From assembly GCA_035759745.1 (NCBI GenBank), contig DASTUF010000033.1, forward strand, positions 1 through 64,000: a DNA stretch of 64,000 nt, read 5' to 3'. The translations under genes and the position numbers were made by a program. The stretch's first letter is position 1. The number at the start of each line of letters is the position of its first letter. The notes under the pieces are model-generated. The model was not told the DNA's origin. It made no database searches and saw only the letters and a program-made list of their open reading frames with translations. This document shows, one piece after another, positions 43,221-55,079 of the stretch. Origin of the DNA: CAMLHP01 sp035759745 (lineage in GTDB: Bacteria; Gemmatimonadota; Gemmatimonadetes; Gemmatimonadales; GWC2-71-9).

Positions 43221-43661
43221 TCAGTCGGTGAGATGTTCGGCCGCCCACGACTCGATGTAGTCGATCAGCGCCGAGGTGGGCGTCCCGGGTCCGAAGAGCT
43301 GGCCTACGCCCCGGGCGTGGAGCGCCGCCATGTCATCTTCCGGAATGATGCCGCCACCGGTGAGCAGCATGTCGGGGCGGCCGGCCTCGTTGAGCAGGTC
43401 GCGCACCTTGGGGAACAGCGTCATGTGGGCTCCCGAAAGTATCGAGAGCCCCACGACATCCACGTCTTCCTGCACCGCCGCACGGGCGATCATCTCCGGC
43501 GTCTGGTGCAGTCCGGTGTAGACCACTTCCATGCCCGCATCGCGCAGTGCTGCCGCGACCACCTTGGCTCCCCGGTCATGGCCGTCCAGCCCGGGCTTGG
43601 CCACCAGCACCCGGACCGGGCGCGGGAGGTGGCGGGGCTGGGTGCGGGATTCGAGCGTCAT
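43221..43661 (-). CDS. B12-binding subunit of acyl-CoA mutase (IcmB-like)
   Basis: 146 residues, a single cobalamin-binding Rossmann-like domain. The base-off/His-on motif is KPGLDGHDRGAK (DxHxxG), with GLSILSGAHM and LLTGGGIIPEDD later. The size is like IcmB (about 136 residues) and matches the separate small subunits of isobutyryl-CoA mutases. Partner of the gene at 44887-46566, from which it is separated by an eRF1-like gene. Confidence 0.92.
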   Translation of the reverse strand: MTLESRTQPRHLPRPVRVLVAKPGLDGHDRGAKVVAAALRDAGMEVVYTGLHQTPEMIARAAVQEDVDVVGLSILSGAHMTLFPKVRDLLNEAGRPDMLLTGGGIIPEDDMAALHARGVGQLFGPGTPTSALIDYIESWAAEHLTD

Positions 43662-44886
43662 AATTCCGTCGGTCCTTGGCTAGCGGAAGCGGAGCAGCGC
43701 AGCCAGGCCATCCACCCGGCCGGCGGCCTCGGGGTCGTACACCACGTTCACGTCCACATGCTGGCGCAGCCCGTCCTCGATCGCTTCATCGACCACGTCG
43801 ATCACGGGCAGCGCTTCGCCCTCGCCGTCGAGGTCCTTTGCCGCGAGCGCAAGTCGGCCGGTCTCGGCGGCCCGAACTCCCGGCAGCGCAATATCGGCGC
43901 TCACCAGCAGCGAGCGCACCTGGCCCCGGCCGAGCGCGGCGAGTGTCTCGGCGACGCCATTCACCGACCAGCCGGCACCGAGGCCATCGGCGGCCTCCTG
44001 CACCAGCTGGCGCTCGCTGGCCCGCTCCCACGCCTCACGCACCGTGAGTGTGGCGGCGTGCACTTCGGCGGCGGTGGCCGTGCGAGGCGCCAGCTTGGTG
44101 GTCCCCAGCACCCGCTCCACCACATAGCTGTGAAGGAACGGCTCGATGGCGGCGGACTCGGTGCCGACGGCGCCGATCACGATGCCGTGGGCCGATGTGC
44201 GGCGTTCGAGTTCGAAGAGGCGTCGCGCCACCGCTTCCCAGTGCCGCTGCTTCTCGACCCGGATGCGGTTGTGAAAGGTGTGCTCACCCCACGTCTGGCT
44301 CTTGCCCTGGCCCCGGAAGCGGCCCCGCGACGACTGGGGCGAGGTGAGGCCGGGGAGCTCGCGCGCCTCGAACGCCGTCACTTCGAAAAACCGGGCGCTG
44401 GATCGATCGAGCAGCACAGTGAGGAGCCGGCCGATCTCGTCCTCCACGGCGGCCAGCTCCCGCACCAGCGGCGAGCGGTCCACCGCGAGGCGCGAACGAT
44501 GCACCTGCGGCAGCGGGACCACTTCGAACAGGTCGATGCCCTCGGCTGCGAAGATCGCCACGCCGAGCGTGGCGGGCAGGTTGCCGGCCACCTTCAAGTA
44601 CTCGAGAATGCGGGCGAGGTCCGCCTTGACCGCGCGCTCCTGCTCCTTGTCGAGGTCGAGGTGGGCCAGCCCCGCCTCGGTCTCCTTGATGCGGTTCTTG
44701 AGCTTGATGAGGTACTTGCCCCGCGCGCGATCGCGCGGCTCCAGCTTCAGGTAGCAGGTGACCACCCGGTGGGTGCCGGGCGTGACGTTCGAGAGGCGTT
44801 CCAGCGCCGAGGCAAACGGCGTGTCCGGCGCGCGCGACGCCGACTTGCGCCGCGGGGTGGCGACGGCGGTGCCGACGCCCAGTCCA

Positions 44887-46562
<1,676 letters not shown>

Positions 46563-46566
<4 letters not shown>

Positions 46567-47615
46567 GGAGAGCTCCCCTCCCGAAGCCCGTCCAGCACCT
46601 CGGTGGCTACCTCATATGGATTGGTGCGCCCGGCCATTACGTCGTCCAGGCGGGCATCGATCAGCTGCTGAGTCTCGGTGTCATCCCAGATCCAGCGGCG
46701 CGCGGCGCGTTCGACCACTTCACGGGTGCGATCACGAGTGCGGCGCCGACGGCGCTGCTCGAGTTCGCCGGACGACACCAGCCAGGCGAAGTGCCGGTCG
46801 AGCGCCTCGGCGAGCCCGGCGATGCCGTCCTCCTTCACTGCCACGGTCATCACGACCGGCGGCACCCACGCATCGCCATCGGACGCCGCCGTCGCACCTC
46901 GCGCCGCCGCATCCCGTGCCGCGGCACGGGCGCGGAATCCATGGTGCGCCGGCACATGGCGAAAGGCGTTGCCACGGCGAATGCCGAGGGTGATCTCGAT
47001 CTCGCGGGCCAGCTTGTCGGCACCGGGGCGGTCCGCCTTGTTCACCGCATACGCGTCCGCGATCTCCATGATGCCCGACTTGAGCGTCTGGATGCCGTCG
47101 CCCGATTCGGGCACCAGCACCAGCAAGGTGGAGTCGGCCAGCCGTGAGACGTCCAGCTCCGACTGCCCTACGCCCACCGTCTCGACGATGATTCGCTCGA
47201 ACCCGGCCGCATCCAGCACGTCGGCCACTTCCCTGGTACTGGTGGCGAGGCCGCCCAGCGATCCGCGTGTCGCCATCGAGCGAATGAAGACACCCTCGTC
47301 CAGGGCCACCGATTCCATGCGGATGCGGTCGCCCAGCAGCGCGCCCCCAGTGAAGGGACTGCTGGGGTCCACGGCGACCACCGCGACGGTACGACCTTCG
47401 GCGCGGTACTGCCGGACCAGGGACTGCGTGATGGTGGACTTGCCGGCACCCGGGGGGCCGGTGATGCCGATCCGGTGGGCCCGGCCGGTGGACGAGTGGA
47501 TTGCGGCGAGCAGCTGTTCGAAGCCCGGGCGCTGGTTCTCGACCAGCGAAATGGCCCGGGCCAGCGAGGCACTCCGGCCCTCCGACAGATCCGCGACCAG
47601 CTGCTCGAGGTTCAT
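46563..47615 (-). CDS. meaB: MeaB/ArgK-family GTPase chaperone of the B12 mutase
   Basis: G-protein that protects and repairs B12-dependent mutases. 350 residues from the ATG at 47615; the GTG at 47636 is an alternative. ITGPPGAGKSTI is the P-loop, VAVDPSSPFTGGALLGDRIRM and IVETVGVGQSELDV contain the switch residues, and VNKADRPGADK is the NKxD motif. A region with repeated Ala/Arg (RARAAARDAAARGATAA) is a low-complexity insertion. Directly coupled to the mutase subunit by an ATGA overlap. Confidence 0.93.
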
Positions 47616-47656
47616 GGGTGTAAACTGCCCTGTCACAACACGATAGGCAAGCTGAC

Positions 47657-49324
47657 TCAGCCCGCGTCCGGAACCACCCCGAGGGTGTCGCGAGCACGTT
47701 CCAGGGCCACGTCAATGTTCGGCAGGACGTTGGCTTCACCTATGTCATCCAGCAGGCCGGCTCGCCGCATCGCGTCGAGCGGTTGCCGCCTGGCCCCCAC
47801 CACCAGGATCCGGGTCCCTTGCTGCTTCATCCGCCGGATGACGTGGCGCAACGCCTGGAGCGCGGTCGAGTCGATGGTCGGCACCCGCCGCAGCACCAGG
47901 ATCAGAACCTTGGGCGTCTCGGTGGTTTGCTCCAGCGCCTCACGGAATCGGTCGGCCGCACCAAAGAAGAATGGACCGTCCACCGCGTAAACCTGAACCC
48001 CCTTGGGGATCCCGCCTTCGCGCTGCTGGAATAGCAGGCCGTCCGGTCCGTCGTCGCCCATGCCTTCGCGCACCGCCCGGATGTCGGTGACTTCGGCCAT
48101 GCGCCGCATGAACAGGAAGGCGGCCAGCACCATGCCCACCTGCACCGCCACGGTCAGGTCCGCGAGCACGGTGAGGAGAAATGTCGCCAGCAACACCAGC
48201 ACGTCGCTCCTCGGCCCCCGCAATTCGTTCCGGAAACCGCGCCATTCGCTCATGTGATACGCCACAACCACCAGGATGCCGGCCAGCGCAGGCATCGGGA
48301 TGAGCGCGGCCCAGCGTCCCGCGACCAGCAGGATCACCATCAGCGTCAGCGCATGGATGATTCCCGCCACCGGCGTGCGGCCGCCGCTCCGGACGTTGGT
48401 GGCGGTGCGGGCGATGGCGCCGGTGGCGGGAATGCCACCGAAGATGGGCGAGGCGATGTTGGCCACCCCCTGCGCCACCAGCTCCATGTTGGAGCGGTGC
48501 CGGGAGCCGATCATGCCGTCGGCCACCACTGCCGACAGGAGTGACTCGATGGCCGCGAGCAGCGCGATGGTGAAAGCCGGCGCCACCAGCCCTGACCATT
48601 CAGCGAACGGGAGTGACGGGAGCACCGGTCTGGGCAAGGACGACGGCACCGCGCCGAACCGCTGGCCGATGGTTTCGACTGGCAAGTTGAACAGTTGCAC
48701 GGCGGCAGTGACCAGCAGGAGTGCCACGAATGGCCCTGGAATGCGGCGACTCACGCGGGGCCACCACCCGATCATCGCCACAGTCACGACCGTGATCGCC
48801 ACGCTGGGCCAGTGGATCTGGCTCACGCCTGCCACCAGCGCACCGATCTTGGGGACGAAGTCGGCCGGGAGGTCCGTGAGCCCCAGCCCGAGCGCGTCGC
48901 TGATCTGGCTCACCAGAATGATCAGAGCGATGCCGCTGGTGAACCCGGTGGTGACCGGATGGGGGATGTACTTGATGGCACCGCCCAGCCGCGCGAGGCC
49001 CAGGCCGATCAGCATCAGGCCCGCCATGATGGTGGCGACGGCGAGCCCCTCCACGCCATGCTGCTGCACGATGTCGTACACGATCACCACGAACGCGCCG
49101 GTGGGCCCGCCAATCTGGACCCGCGAGCCACCGAGTGCGGAGATGATGAACCCCGCGACGATCGCGGTGAACAACCCGCGCTCGGGCGTCACCCCGCTGG
49201 CAATGCCGAACGCGATGGCCAGTGGGAGCGCCACGATGCCAACCACCACGCCGGCGCCGGCATCGGCCAGAAACTGCCCGCGGGTATACCCGCGCAAGGT
49301 GGTGACGAGCTTGGGAACGAGCAT
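47657..49324 (-). CDS. SulP family anion transporter
   Basis: 555 residues from the ATG at 49324. A transmembrane domain of about 12-14 helices (20-425) has AGVVVGIVALPLAIAFGIASG, GGPTGAFVVIVYDIV and NIASPIFGGIPATGAIARTATN. A cytosolic STAS domain (about 450-545, VQVYAVDGPFFFGAADRF, LILVLRRVPTIDSTALQAL) closes it. Members carry sulfate, bicarbonate or C4-dicarboxylates. No carbonic anhydrase is fused or adjacent. Two bases separate it from the UbiB-like gene. Confidence 0.93.
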   Translation of the reverse strand: MLVPKLVTTLRGYTRGQFLADAGAGVVVGIVALPLAIAFGIASGVTPERGLFTAIVAGFIISALGGSRVQIGGPTGAFVVIVYDIVQQHGVEGLAVATIMAGLMLIGLGLARLGGAIKYIPHPVTTGFTSGIALIILVSQISDALGLGLTDLPADFVPKIGALVAGVSQIHWPSVAITVVTVAMIGWWPRVSRRIPGPFVALLLVTAAVQLFNLPVETIGQRFGAVPSSLPRPVLPSLPFAEWSGLVAPAFTIALLAAIESLLSAVVADGMIGSRHRSNMELVAQGVANIASPIFGGIPATGAIARTATNVRSGGRTPVAGIIHALTLMVILLVAGRWAALIPMPALAGILVVVAYHMSEWRGFRNELRGPRSDVLVLLATFLLTVLADLTVAVQVGMVLAAFLFMRRMAEVTDIRAVREGMGDDGPDGLLFQQREGGIPKGVQVYAVDGPFFFGAADRFREALEQTTETPKVLILVLRRVPTIDSTALQALRHVIRRMKQQGTRILVVGARRQPLDAMRRAGLLDDIGEANVLPNIDVALERARDTLGVVPDAG

Positions 49325-49326
49325 GA

Positions 49327-50958
49327 TCAGCGCCGGCGGCGGCGGATTCGAAGCGGATTCTGGAACAGGTGCGAGGGGAGCACGAACACCAGGGAGAAGA
49401 GGCCGCATGCCGCGAGGAGGCCGAGCACCAGGATCTCCAGCCGCCGGGTGGCGAGGTAGACGATGGCAGTGACGATGCCCAGGGTGAGGGCGCCGGCGGC
49501 GAGAATCAGGCGGCGCACCTGCTGCGCAATCTGACGCTGAAGTTCGGCGGTGTCGCGCGGATGCCAGCGCACCCGGAACTCCTCGCGTTCGACCCGGTGC
49601 AGCAGGTCGCGGAGGGTGCGAACCAGCTGCGACGCCTCGAGCCCCCAGTCGGCCAGCCGCGCGCGGGGATCCTTCTCGGACTGGCCCCGCAGCAGCCGCC
49701 CTGTCGCACGCGCGACCACCGGCCGCGCAACCACCATGGTGTTGAACTCGGGGTCATAGCGCAGCCCGATGCCTTCCACCAGGGCCGCGGCCCGGCCGAA
49801 ATAGACCAGCTCGGCCGGCAGCATCAGCGGCCAGTCGTAGAACGTGAGCAGCACGTCCTCGACCACCTGCTGGATCTGGCGGTGCGAGCTTCCCTCGCGC
49901 AGCGATACCGCCAGCACCTGGCGGGCCGCGTCCTGCACCGTACCGCGGTCGATGTCGGGATCGAGAATGCCGAGGGCGTAGAACCCGTTGATGATGCCGT
50001 CGACGTCCTGGCGCGCAGCTGCGAGGACGGTGTTGACCAGCCGGCTCTGGGTAGCGCGGTCCACCCGCAGGACCATCCCGAAGTCGAGCAGCACCAGGCG
50101 GCCCTCGGGATCCACCAGGAGGTTGCCGAAGTGGGGGTCGGCATGAAAGAAGCCGTCTTCCAGCATCATCTTGATGTAGGCGTCGATCAGGGTCTCGATC
50201 ACCATCGACAGCTGGAGCTCGCCCCGGTCCAGCCTGCCCTGCAACCGGTCGATTCGGGTGCCCTCGAGGTACTCCAGCACCAGCACCCGTGGCCGCACCA
50301 GCTCCATGATGACGTCGGGAATGACGACGCGTGCGTCCTCCGCGAAGTTCCGCCGGAGCGTCAGCGCGTTCTGCGCTTCTTCCCGGAAATCGAGTTCGCT
50401 GCCCACGTGCTTGGCGAACTCGCCCACGATGGCGCTCAGCGCGCGCACGTGGTGGTTGCGGAAGAGCACGTTGAGCACGAAGAGGATCCGGAACGACGCC
50501 TCCAGGTCGCGGCGCACCATCTCCTCGACACCCGGCCGCAGCACCTTCACCACCACGTCGCGTCCCTCGTGGCGCGCGCGATGCACCTGGCCCAGCGAGG
50601 CGGCCGCCAGCGGCTCAGGCGTCCACTGCTCGAACAGGCTGGCCGGAGGCTGGCCCAGCTCCTCCTCGATAACCTGCTCGGCGGTGCCAGGTGGCATGGG
50701 CGGCACCGAATCGGTGAGGGTGCCGACGGCGCTGAGGTAGGGCTCCGGCAGGATGTCGGCGCGGGCGCTGAAGACCTGCGCCAGCTTGATGAACGTGGGG
50801 CCGAGCCCGGCAAGGGTACTAACCAGCCGCTGGGCACGGCGCTCGTGGTCCGCCGGCGTCCGGCGCGCCGGGCCACCCGCCACGATCCAGCGCCGCCGGT
50901 CCCGCCAGAAGGCCATCACGAACGGAAAGAGCGCCACGAACACCCGGAGGGCGCGCAT
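49327..50958 (-). CDS. UbiB/ABC1/AarF family atypical kinase
   Basis: 543 residues. GPTFIKLAQVFSARADILP is the KxGQ-like signature, AAASLGQVHRARHEGRDVVVKVLRPG the Ala-rich nucleotide loop and lysine, HADPHFGNLLV the catalytic loop and LLDFGMV the metal site. Two membrane helices lie at the C-terminus (about 485-530). Needed for ubiquinone or other isoprenoid-quinone metabolism in many bacteria, probably as an ATPase. TGATG overlap with mgtE. Confidence 0.92.
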   Translation of the reverse strand: MRALRVFVALFPFVMAFWRDRRRWIVAGGPARRTPADHERRAQRLVSTLAGLGPTFIKLAQVFSARADILPEPYLSAVGTLTDSVPPMPPGTAEQVIEEELGQPPASLFEQWTPEPLAAASLGQVHRARHEGRDVVVKVLRPGVEEMVRRDLEASFRILFVLNVLFRNHHVRALSAIVGEFAKHVGSELDFREEAQNALTLRRNFAEDARVVIPDVIMELVRPRVLVLEYLEGTRIDRLQGRLDRGELQLSMVIETLIDAYIKMMLEDGFFHADPHFGNLLVDPEGRLVLLDFGMVLRVDRATQSRLVNTVLAAARQDVDGIINGFYALGILDPDIDRGTVQDAARQVLAVSLREGSSHRQIQQVVEDVLLTFYDWPLMLPAELVYFGRAAALVEGIGLRYDPEFNTMVVARPVVARATGRLLRGQSEKDPRARLADWGLEASQLVRTLRDLLHRVEREEFRVRWHPRDTAELQRQIAQQVRRLILAAGALTLGIVTAIVYLATRRLEILVLGLLAACGLFSLVFVLPSHLFQNPLRIRRRRR

Positions 50959-52295
50959 CAGATCAGCAGCCTGTCAGCCAGCCAGAGCAGGAAGAAGAAG
51001 CCGCAGATGTCGGTGAAGGTGGTGACGAAGATGGACGACGCGACGGCGGGATCGACACCCTTGCGCTCGAGCAGCACCGGCACGAACGCGCCCACCACGC
51101 CGGCCACCAGCAGGTTGCCGGTCATCGCCAGGAAGACCGCCAGCCCCAGCATCGCTCCCTGCCCCAGCAACAGCGACACCAGCGCCACCAGTGCGCCGAT
51201 CGCCAGCCCGTTGGAGAGACCCACCAGGGCCTCCTTGCCGATTACCCGCCGGGCGGTGCCCTTCGGCACCAGTCCGAGCGCGATCCGCCGCACCGTGACC
51301 GCGAGCGCCTGGGTGCCGGCGTTGCCGCCCATGCCGGCGATCACCGGCATCAGCGCGGCGAGCGTGGTCATGCGCTCGATCAGGTCGCGGTTGGCGTAGA
51401 CCACCGACGCGGCGAGGAACGCGGTGCAGAGATTGAGCATCAGCCAGGGCAACCGGCTGCGCACCGCGTCGCGCCAGCCGGCACCGATGTTCTCGTCAGC
51501 CGAGGTACCGCCGAAGCGCAGGATGTCCTCGGTGGACTCGGCCTCGACCACATCGATAACGTCGTCGAAGGTGATGCGTCCCAGCAGGCGACCGCCGGAG
51601 TCGACCACCGGCACGCTGGCCAGGTTGTAGCGGCTGAGCACCCGCGCCACCGCTTCCTGGTCCATCTCGGGCGGTACGCTCACGTCCGGTTCCAGCATGA
51701 TCTCGGCAATCGGGCGGCCAGGCTTCGCGACCACCAGCTCGCGCAGCGGAAGGATGCCCCGCAGTACGCCCTCCCCATCGACCACGAAGATCCGGTAGAA
51801 GTCCTCCACTTCCTCGGCCTGGCGCCGGATGCTGTCCAGGGCCTCGCCCGCCGTCTCGTGAGTCAGCACCTTGATCAGGTGCATCGTCATCCGGCCGCCG
51901 GCGGTCTCTTCGTCGTAGCGGAGCAGCCGGTCGACGTCCCGGCGGTCCTCGACCGCGCTCAGGATCCGCTCGGCTTCCTCCGGATCCATTCCGCCGAGGA
52001 TGTCGGCCGCGTCGTCGTCGTCGAGCTCGTCGACGATGTAGGCGGCGCGATGCGCGGGCAGCGCCGCAAGGGTCTCCTCGGCGTGCTCCGAGTCCGGCAT
52101 CTCGACCAGCGCCTGGCTGGCCAGTTCGGGCGGGAGCAATTGCACCAGCGCGAGGCGTTCCTCGTCATCCAGCGCCGACAGGACGTCGGCGAGGTCGGCC
52201 GGCTCCCAGGCGTGCGCCCGCGTCACCACCGCCGCAAGGTCGCCGGCGCGGACCTGCTCTACCACGTCGGCCACGTTCAACGGCGGAGTGGTCAC
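50958..52295 (-). CDS. mgtE: Magnesium transporter MgtE
   Basis: 445 residues. N-domain of helical repeats (about 10-130, LLPPELASQALVEMPDSEHAEE), a pair of CBS domains (about 130-250) and the membrane domain with five helices (about 280-445) containing MPVIAGMGGNAGTQALAVTVR, the ion pore, and DxxGFFFLL near the end. Mg-dependent gating is known for the family. The GTG start overlaps the CorC-like gene as GTGA, so Mg-handling proteins are grouped. Confidence 0.95.
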   Translation of the reverse strand: MTTPPLNVADVVEQVRAGDLAAVVTRAHAWEPADLADVLSALDDEERLALVQLLPPELASQALVEMPDSEHAEETLAALPAHRAAYIVDELDDDDAADILGGMDPEEAERILSAVEDRRDVDRLLRYDEETAGGRMTMHLIKVLTHETAGEALDSIRRQAEEVEDFYRIFVVDGEGVLRGILPLRELVVAKPGRPIAEIMLEPDVSVPPEMDQEAVARVLSRYNLASVPVVDSGGRLLGRITFDDVIDVVEAESTEDILRFGGTSADENIGAGWRDAVRSRLPWLMLNLCTAFLAASVVYANRDLIERMTTLAALMPVIAGMGGNAGTQALAVTVRRIALGLVPKGTARRVIGKEALVGLSNGLAIGALVALVSLLLGQGAMLGLAVFLAMTGNLLVAGVVGAFVPVLLERKGVDPAVASSIFVTTFTDICGFFFLLWLADRLLI

Positions 52296-53482
52296 GGCTC
52301 GGCTCCGAGCGGGAGAGTTGCGACCGGCGCGGCGCGCACCAGAAGCCGCTCGACCCTGGCCGGTGAGGCGGCGAGCACATCGATCTCCAGCCCGTCCAGG
52401 CGGAAGCGCTCTCCCGCGTGCGGGATGCGTCCGGCAAGCTCGGCGACGAGGCCGGCGAGCGTTGTCGACTGCCCGGCGGGAAGCTTGACACCAAACCGGT
52501 CCGCCACCGCCTCGAGCGGCTCGGCCCCTTCGGTCTCGAGCACCAGTGGAGCAGCGGTACCGACCGGTGCCGCTGCAGGCTCGTCATGCTCATCGAAGAT
52601 TTCGCCCACCAGTTCCTCGATGAGATCCTCGAGCGTCACGATCCCCTGGGTGCCGCCAAACTCATCGATGACCACCGCGAGATGTCGTCGCTCCCGCTGC
52701 ATGTCGAGCAGCAGGTCGCCGGCGCTGCGCGTGGCCGGCGCCGCGGTGACTGGACGAACCGGCAGCGCCGTGCCTGGCTGGTACCGGAAGAAGTCGAAGG
52801 CGTGGAGCATGCCAACGATCTCGTCGAGGTTGCCGCGATACACCGGCACCCGGCTGTACCCGCTCTCCAGAAAGACGCGCCGGATGTCCTCCACCGCTGC
52901 GTCCTCGGCCACCGCGACGATCTCGGTGCGCGGCGTCATGACCTCGCGCACCTGGCGCTCGGTGAAGGACATCACACCGCCGATGCGGGTCATCTCGGTG
53001 TCATCGGCGCCGCCGGACGCGGCCGCCTCGCGCCAGACCGCGTTCCAGTCCCGCGCGCCCGCCCCACTTCGCGTGGGCAGCAGCAGCCCCATCACGCGCG
53101 ACCACGGCACGAAGACCGGCGTGAGGGCCCCGAGCACCCGCTCGGCGCGGGGCTCGGTGAGCCAACGCGGCAGGAGGTACCCGAACGCGAGCGCCGCGGG
53201 AATCGCCATGAGGGCCACGGCCAGCACGGTGGACAACACGGTCGAACCGAGCACGGCTGGAAGCGCGGCCGCCAGCAGCACCACCCCGAGGGATGTGGTT
53301 GCCGATGCTGCGGCGAGGCGGCTGTCCACCGTGGTGAGCCAGTCCAGCACCGGGCCTTCGCCCCGCAGGCGCCGGCTCAGCGCGCGGGCGAGTTCCCGTT
53401 TGCTGACGCTCATCTGGGCCGCGCCGGCGGTGGCACCGAATGCGGTGAGCGCGAGTCCCAGCAGCAGCGCGAGCCAGATCAT
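52292..53482 (-). CDS. CNNM/CorC-like membrane protein with CBS pair
   Basis: 396 residues. N-terminal hydrophobic helices (about 1-130) in a DUF21/CNNM-like arrangement, the VREVMTPRTEIVAV CBS start (about 175), HLAVVIDEFGGTQGIVTLEDLIEELVGEI (signature of the second CBS) and a CorC_HlyC domain at the C-terminus. This architecture is associated with magnesium and cobalt efflux. The N-terminal domain is diverged and shorter than in typical CNNM proteins. Tandem with a paralogue just upstream. Confidence 0.88.
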   Translation of the reverse strand: MIWLALLLGLALTAFGATAGAAQMSVSKRELARALSRRLRGEGPVLDWLTTVDSRLAAASATTSLGVVLLAAALPAVLGSTVLSTVLAVALMAIPAALAFGYLLPRWLTEPRAERVLGALTPVFVPWSRVMGLLLPTRSGAGARDWNAVWREAAASGGADDTEMTRIGGVMSFTERQVREVMTPRTEIVAVAEDAAVEDIRRVFLESGYSRVPVYRGNLDEIVGMLHAFDFFRYQPGTALPVRPVTAAPATRSAGDLLLDMQRERRHLAVVIDEFGGTQGIVTLEDLIEELVGEIFDEHDEPAAAPVGTAAPLVLETEGAEPLEAVADRFGVKLPAGQSTTLAGLVAELAGRIPHAGERFRLDGLEIDVLAASPARVERLLVRAAPVATLPLGAEP

Positions 53483-54669
53483 GCCTCTTCCTCCGCCACG
53501 GCTGCTTCCGGACTGTGGCGCACGCTCACCCGTCGCACCCGCCGCCGGGCCATCTGCTCGACCGTCAGTTCATACTCGCCGATTCGCAGCCGCTCCCCTG
53601 CCCGGGGCACCCGGCCGAGTTCCGCCAGCACCAGGCCGCCCACCGTGCTCACGTCCTCGCGGCCGAAGTGGTGCTCCAGCTCGGCTTCGAGTTCGGCCAG
53701 GGGAACACCGCCCTGCACTCGCAGATGGTCTTCGGCCACCCGCTGGATCTGCACGGCCTCCTCGGTGTCGCGCTCGTCCTGGATCTCGCCCACCACCTGC
53801 TCCAGAATGTCCTCCAGCGTGACGATTCCCGCGGTGCCGCCGAACTCATCCACCACGACGGCCAGGTGGGCCGGCCCGCGCTGAAAGTCACGCAACTGGC
53901 GATCGAGCGACTTGGCCTCCGGCACATACACGGCCGGACGCACCAGCGCGCGCCAGTCGGCCCCCGGCTGGTCCTCGGCCACGGCGGCCAGCATGTCCTT
54001 GGCATAGACGACGCCGGAGATCGCGTCGGTATTGCCGTCAAAGACCAGCAGGCGCGCGTGCTCCGACCGGCGGAAGGCCTGCATTACTTCCTCGCCAGTG
54101 CTGTGCACGTCGACTCCGACGACGTCGATGCGGGGCGTCATGACCTCGGACACGTTCATGTCGGCCAGCGCGAACACCCCGAACAGCATGTCGCGCTGGG
54201 TGTCACCCAGGCTGTTGCGACGGCCGCGCTCGGCCACCGGCATCATGCGGGCGTCCAGGCGTGCGATCAGTCGGAGCAGCGGCGCCAGCGGAAGCAGGGT
54301 GGCCACGGCGCCCCGCCGGGCGGGAGCGGTCAGTTCAGGAGCAACGGCGGCGAGCACCCTCGGCAGCAGGTCGCCAAGCGCCCACACGAACGAGACGGCG
54401 ATCAGCAGCCTCGGTACTGCCGCGCCCGCGTCCCGGATCCACCAGAGCACCGAGCCGCCCGCCACCACGCCGGAGAATGCGAGCAGGATGAGGTGCGCGA
54501 CGTGAAGCCCGCGCTGGAGCGGCAATCCGCCGACGCTCGCCCCCAGCTGCGCCACCAGCTTGCGGGGCAGCTCGTCTTCCGCCTCGGCGGCAAGCAGCAG
54601 CCATGCGGCCCAGAAGGTGAGCAGCAGCACCACCATCGGTGCGATCAGCCGCTGCAGCGCCTCTATCAT
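53479..54669 (-). CDS. CNNM/CorC-like membrane protein, paralogue
   Basis: 396 residues, the same length as its neighbour. Helical membrane region at about 5-130, then SEVMTPRIDVVGV, LAVVVDEFGGTAGIVTLEDILEQVVGEI and a CorC_HlyC domain ending in VEQMARRRVRRVSVR. ATGA overlap with ybeY and with the second copy downstream. Having two equal-length, diverged copies in tandem suggests a heteromeric assembly. The position after ybeY is the classical ybeY-corC order. Confidence 0.88.
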   Translation of the reverse strand: MIEALQRLIAPMVVLLLTFWAAWLLLAAEAEDELPRKLVAQLGASVGGLPLQRGLHVAHLILLAFSGVVAGGSVLWWIRDAGAAVPRLLIAVSFVWALGDLLPRVLAAVAPELTAPARRGAVATLLPLAPLLRLIARLDARMMPVAERGRRNSLGDTQRDMLFGVFALADMNVSEVMTPRIDVVGVDVHSTGEEVMQAFRRSEHARLLVFDGNTDAISGVVYAKDMLAAVAEDQPGADWRALVRPAVYVPEAKSLDRQLRDFQRGPAHLAVVVDEFGGTAGIVTLEDILEQVVGEIQDERDTEEAVQIQRVAEDHLRVQGGVPLAELEAELEHHFGREDVSTVGGLVLAELGRVPRAGERLRIGEYELTVEQMARRRVRRVSVRHSPEAAVAEEEA

Positions 54670-55079
54670 GCGAGCGCCTCCAGGTGGCGTTCCTGCCGCC
54701 GCCACATGGCGGACGCCTCGCGGGAAGCATCCTCAGGATGATCGTACCCCAGCACATGCAGCGTCCCGTGCACCACCAGGCGCAGCAATTCATCGCGCGG
54801 GCGGATGCCGAGCTGCCGTGCTTGCAGTTGCGCGACGGCGGGGCAGATGTAGATGTCGCCGGCGAGGTGCCGGCCGGCCTGGAGGGGAAAGGCGAGGACG
54901 TCCGTGGGCCGGTCGCGCCCGCGAAACTCGAGGTTGAGCCGCCGCATCACGGTTGGGCCGAGGAAGGTGACGGACACGTCGGCCTCACGGCGCTCTCTCC
55001 GGAGCACCGTGCGCACGGCTCGGCGGACCACGGCGGGCGGCAGTCCTTTCGCCCTGCCGCCGACCCAGACCTCAGCCAC
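54666..55079 (-). CDS. ybeY: Endoribonuclease YbeY (rRNA maturation)
   Basis: 137 residues from the GTG at 55079; longer in-frame starts run inside pgpH. The zinc site HGTLHVLGYDH (three histidines) near residue 105 and NLEFRGRDRPTDVLAFPL identify the family. Acts in 16S rRNA 3' end processing and ribosome quality control. Overlaps the pgpH stop by eight bases and the CorC-like start by four, as in the conserved phoH-pgpH-ybeY arrangement. Confidence 0.93.
   Translation of the reverse strand: MAEVWVGGRAKGLPPAVVRRAVRTVLRRERREADVSVTFLGPTVMRRLNLEFRGRDRPTDVLAFPLQAGRHLAGDIYICPAVAQLQARQLGIRPRDELLRLVVHGTLHVLGYDHPEDASREASAMWRRQERHLEALA

Noticed and set aside
49369..51399. Plus-strand open frame of 676 codons opposite the UbiB-like kinase
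   Set aside because: Composition and lack of motifs mark it as a frame shadow; the minus-strand gene has complete kinase motifs.
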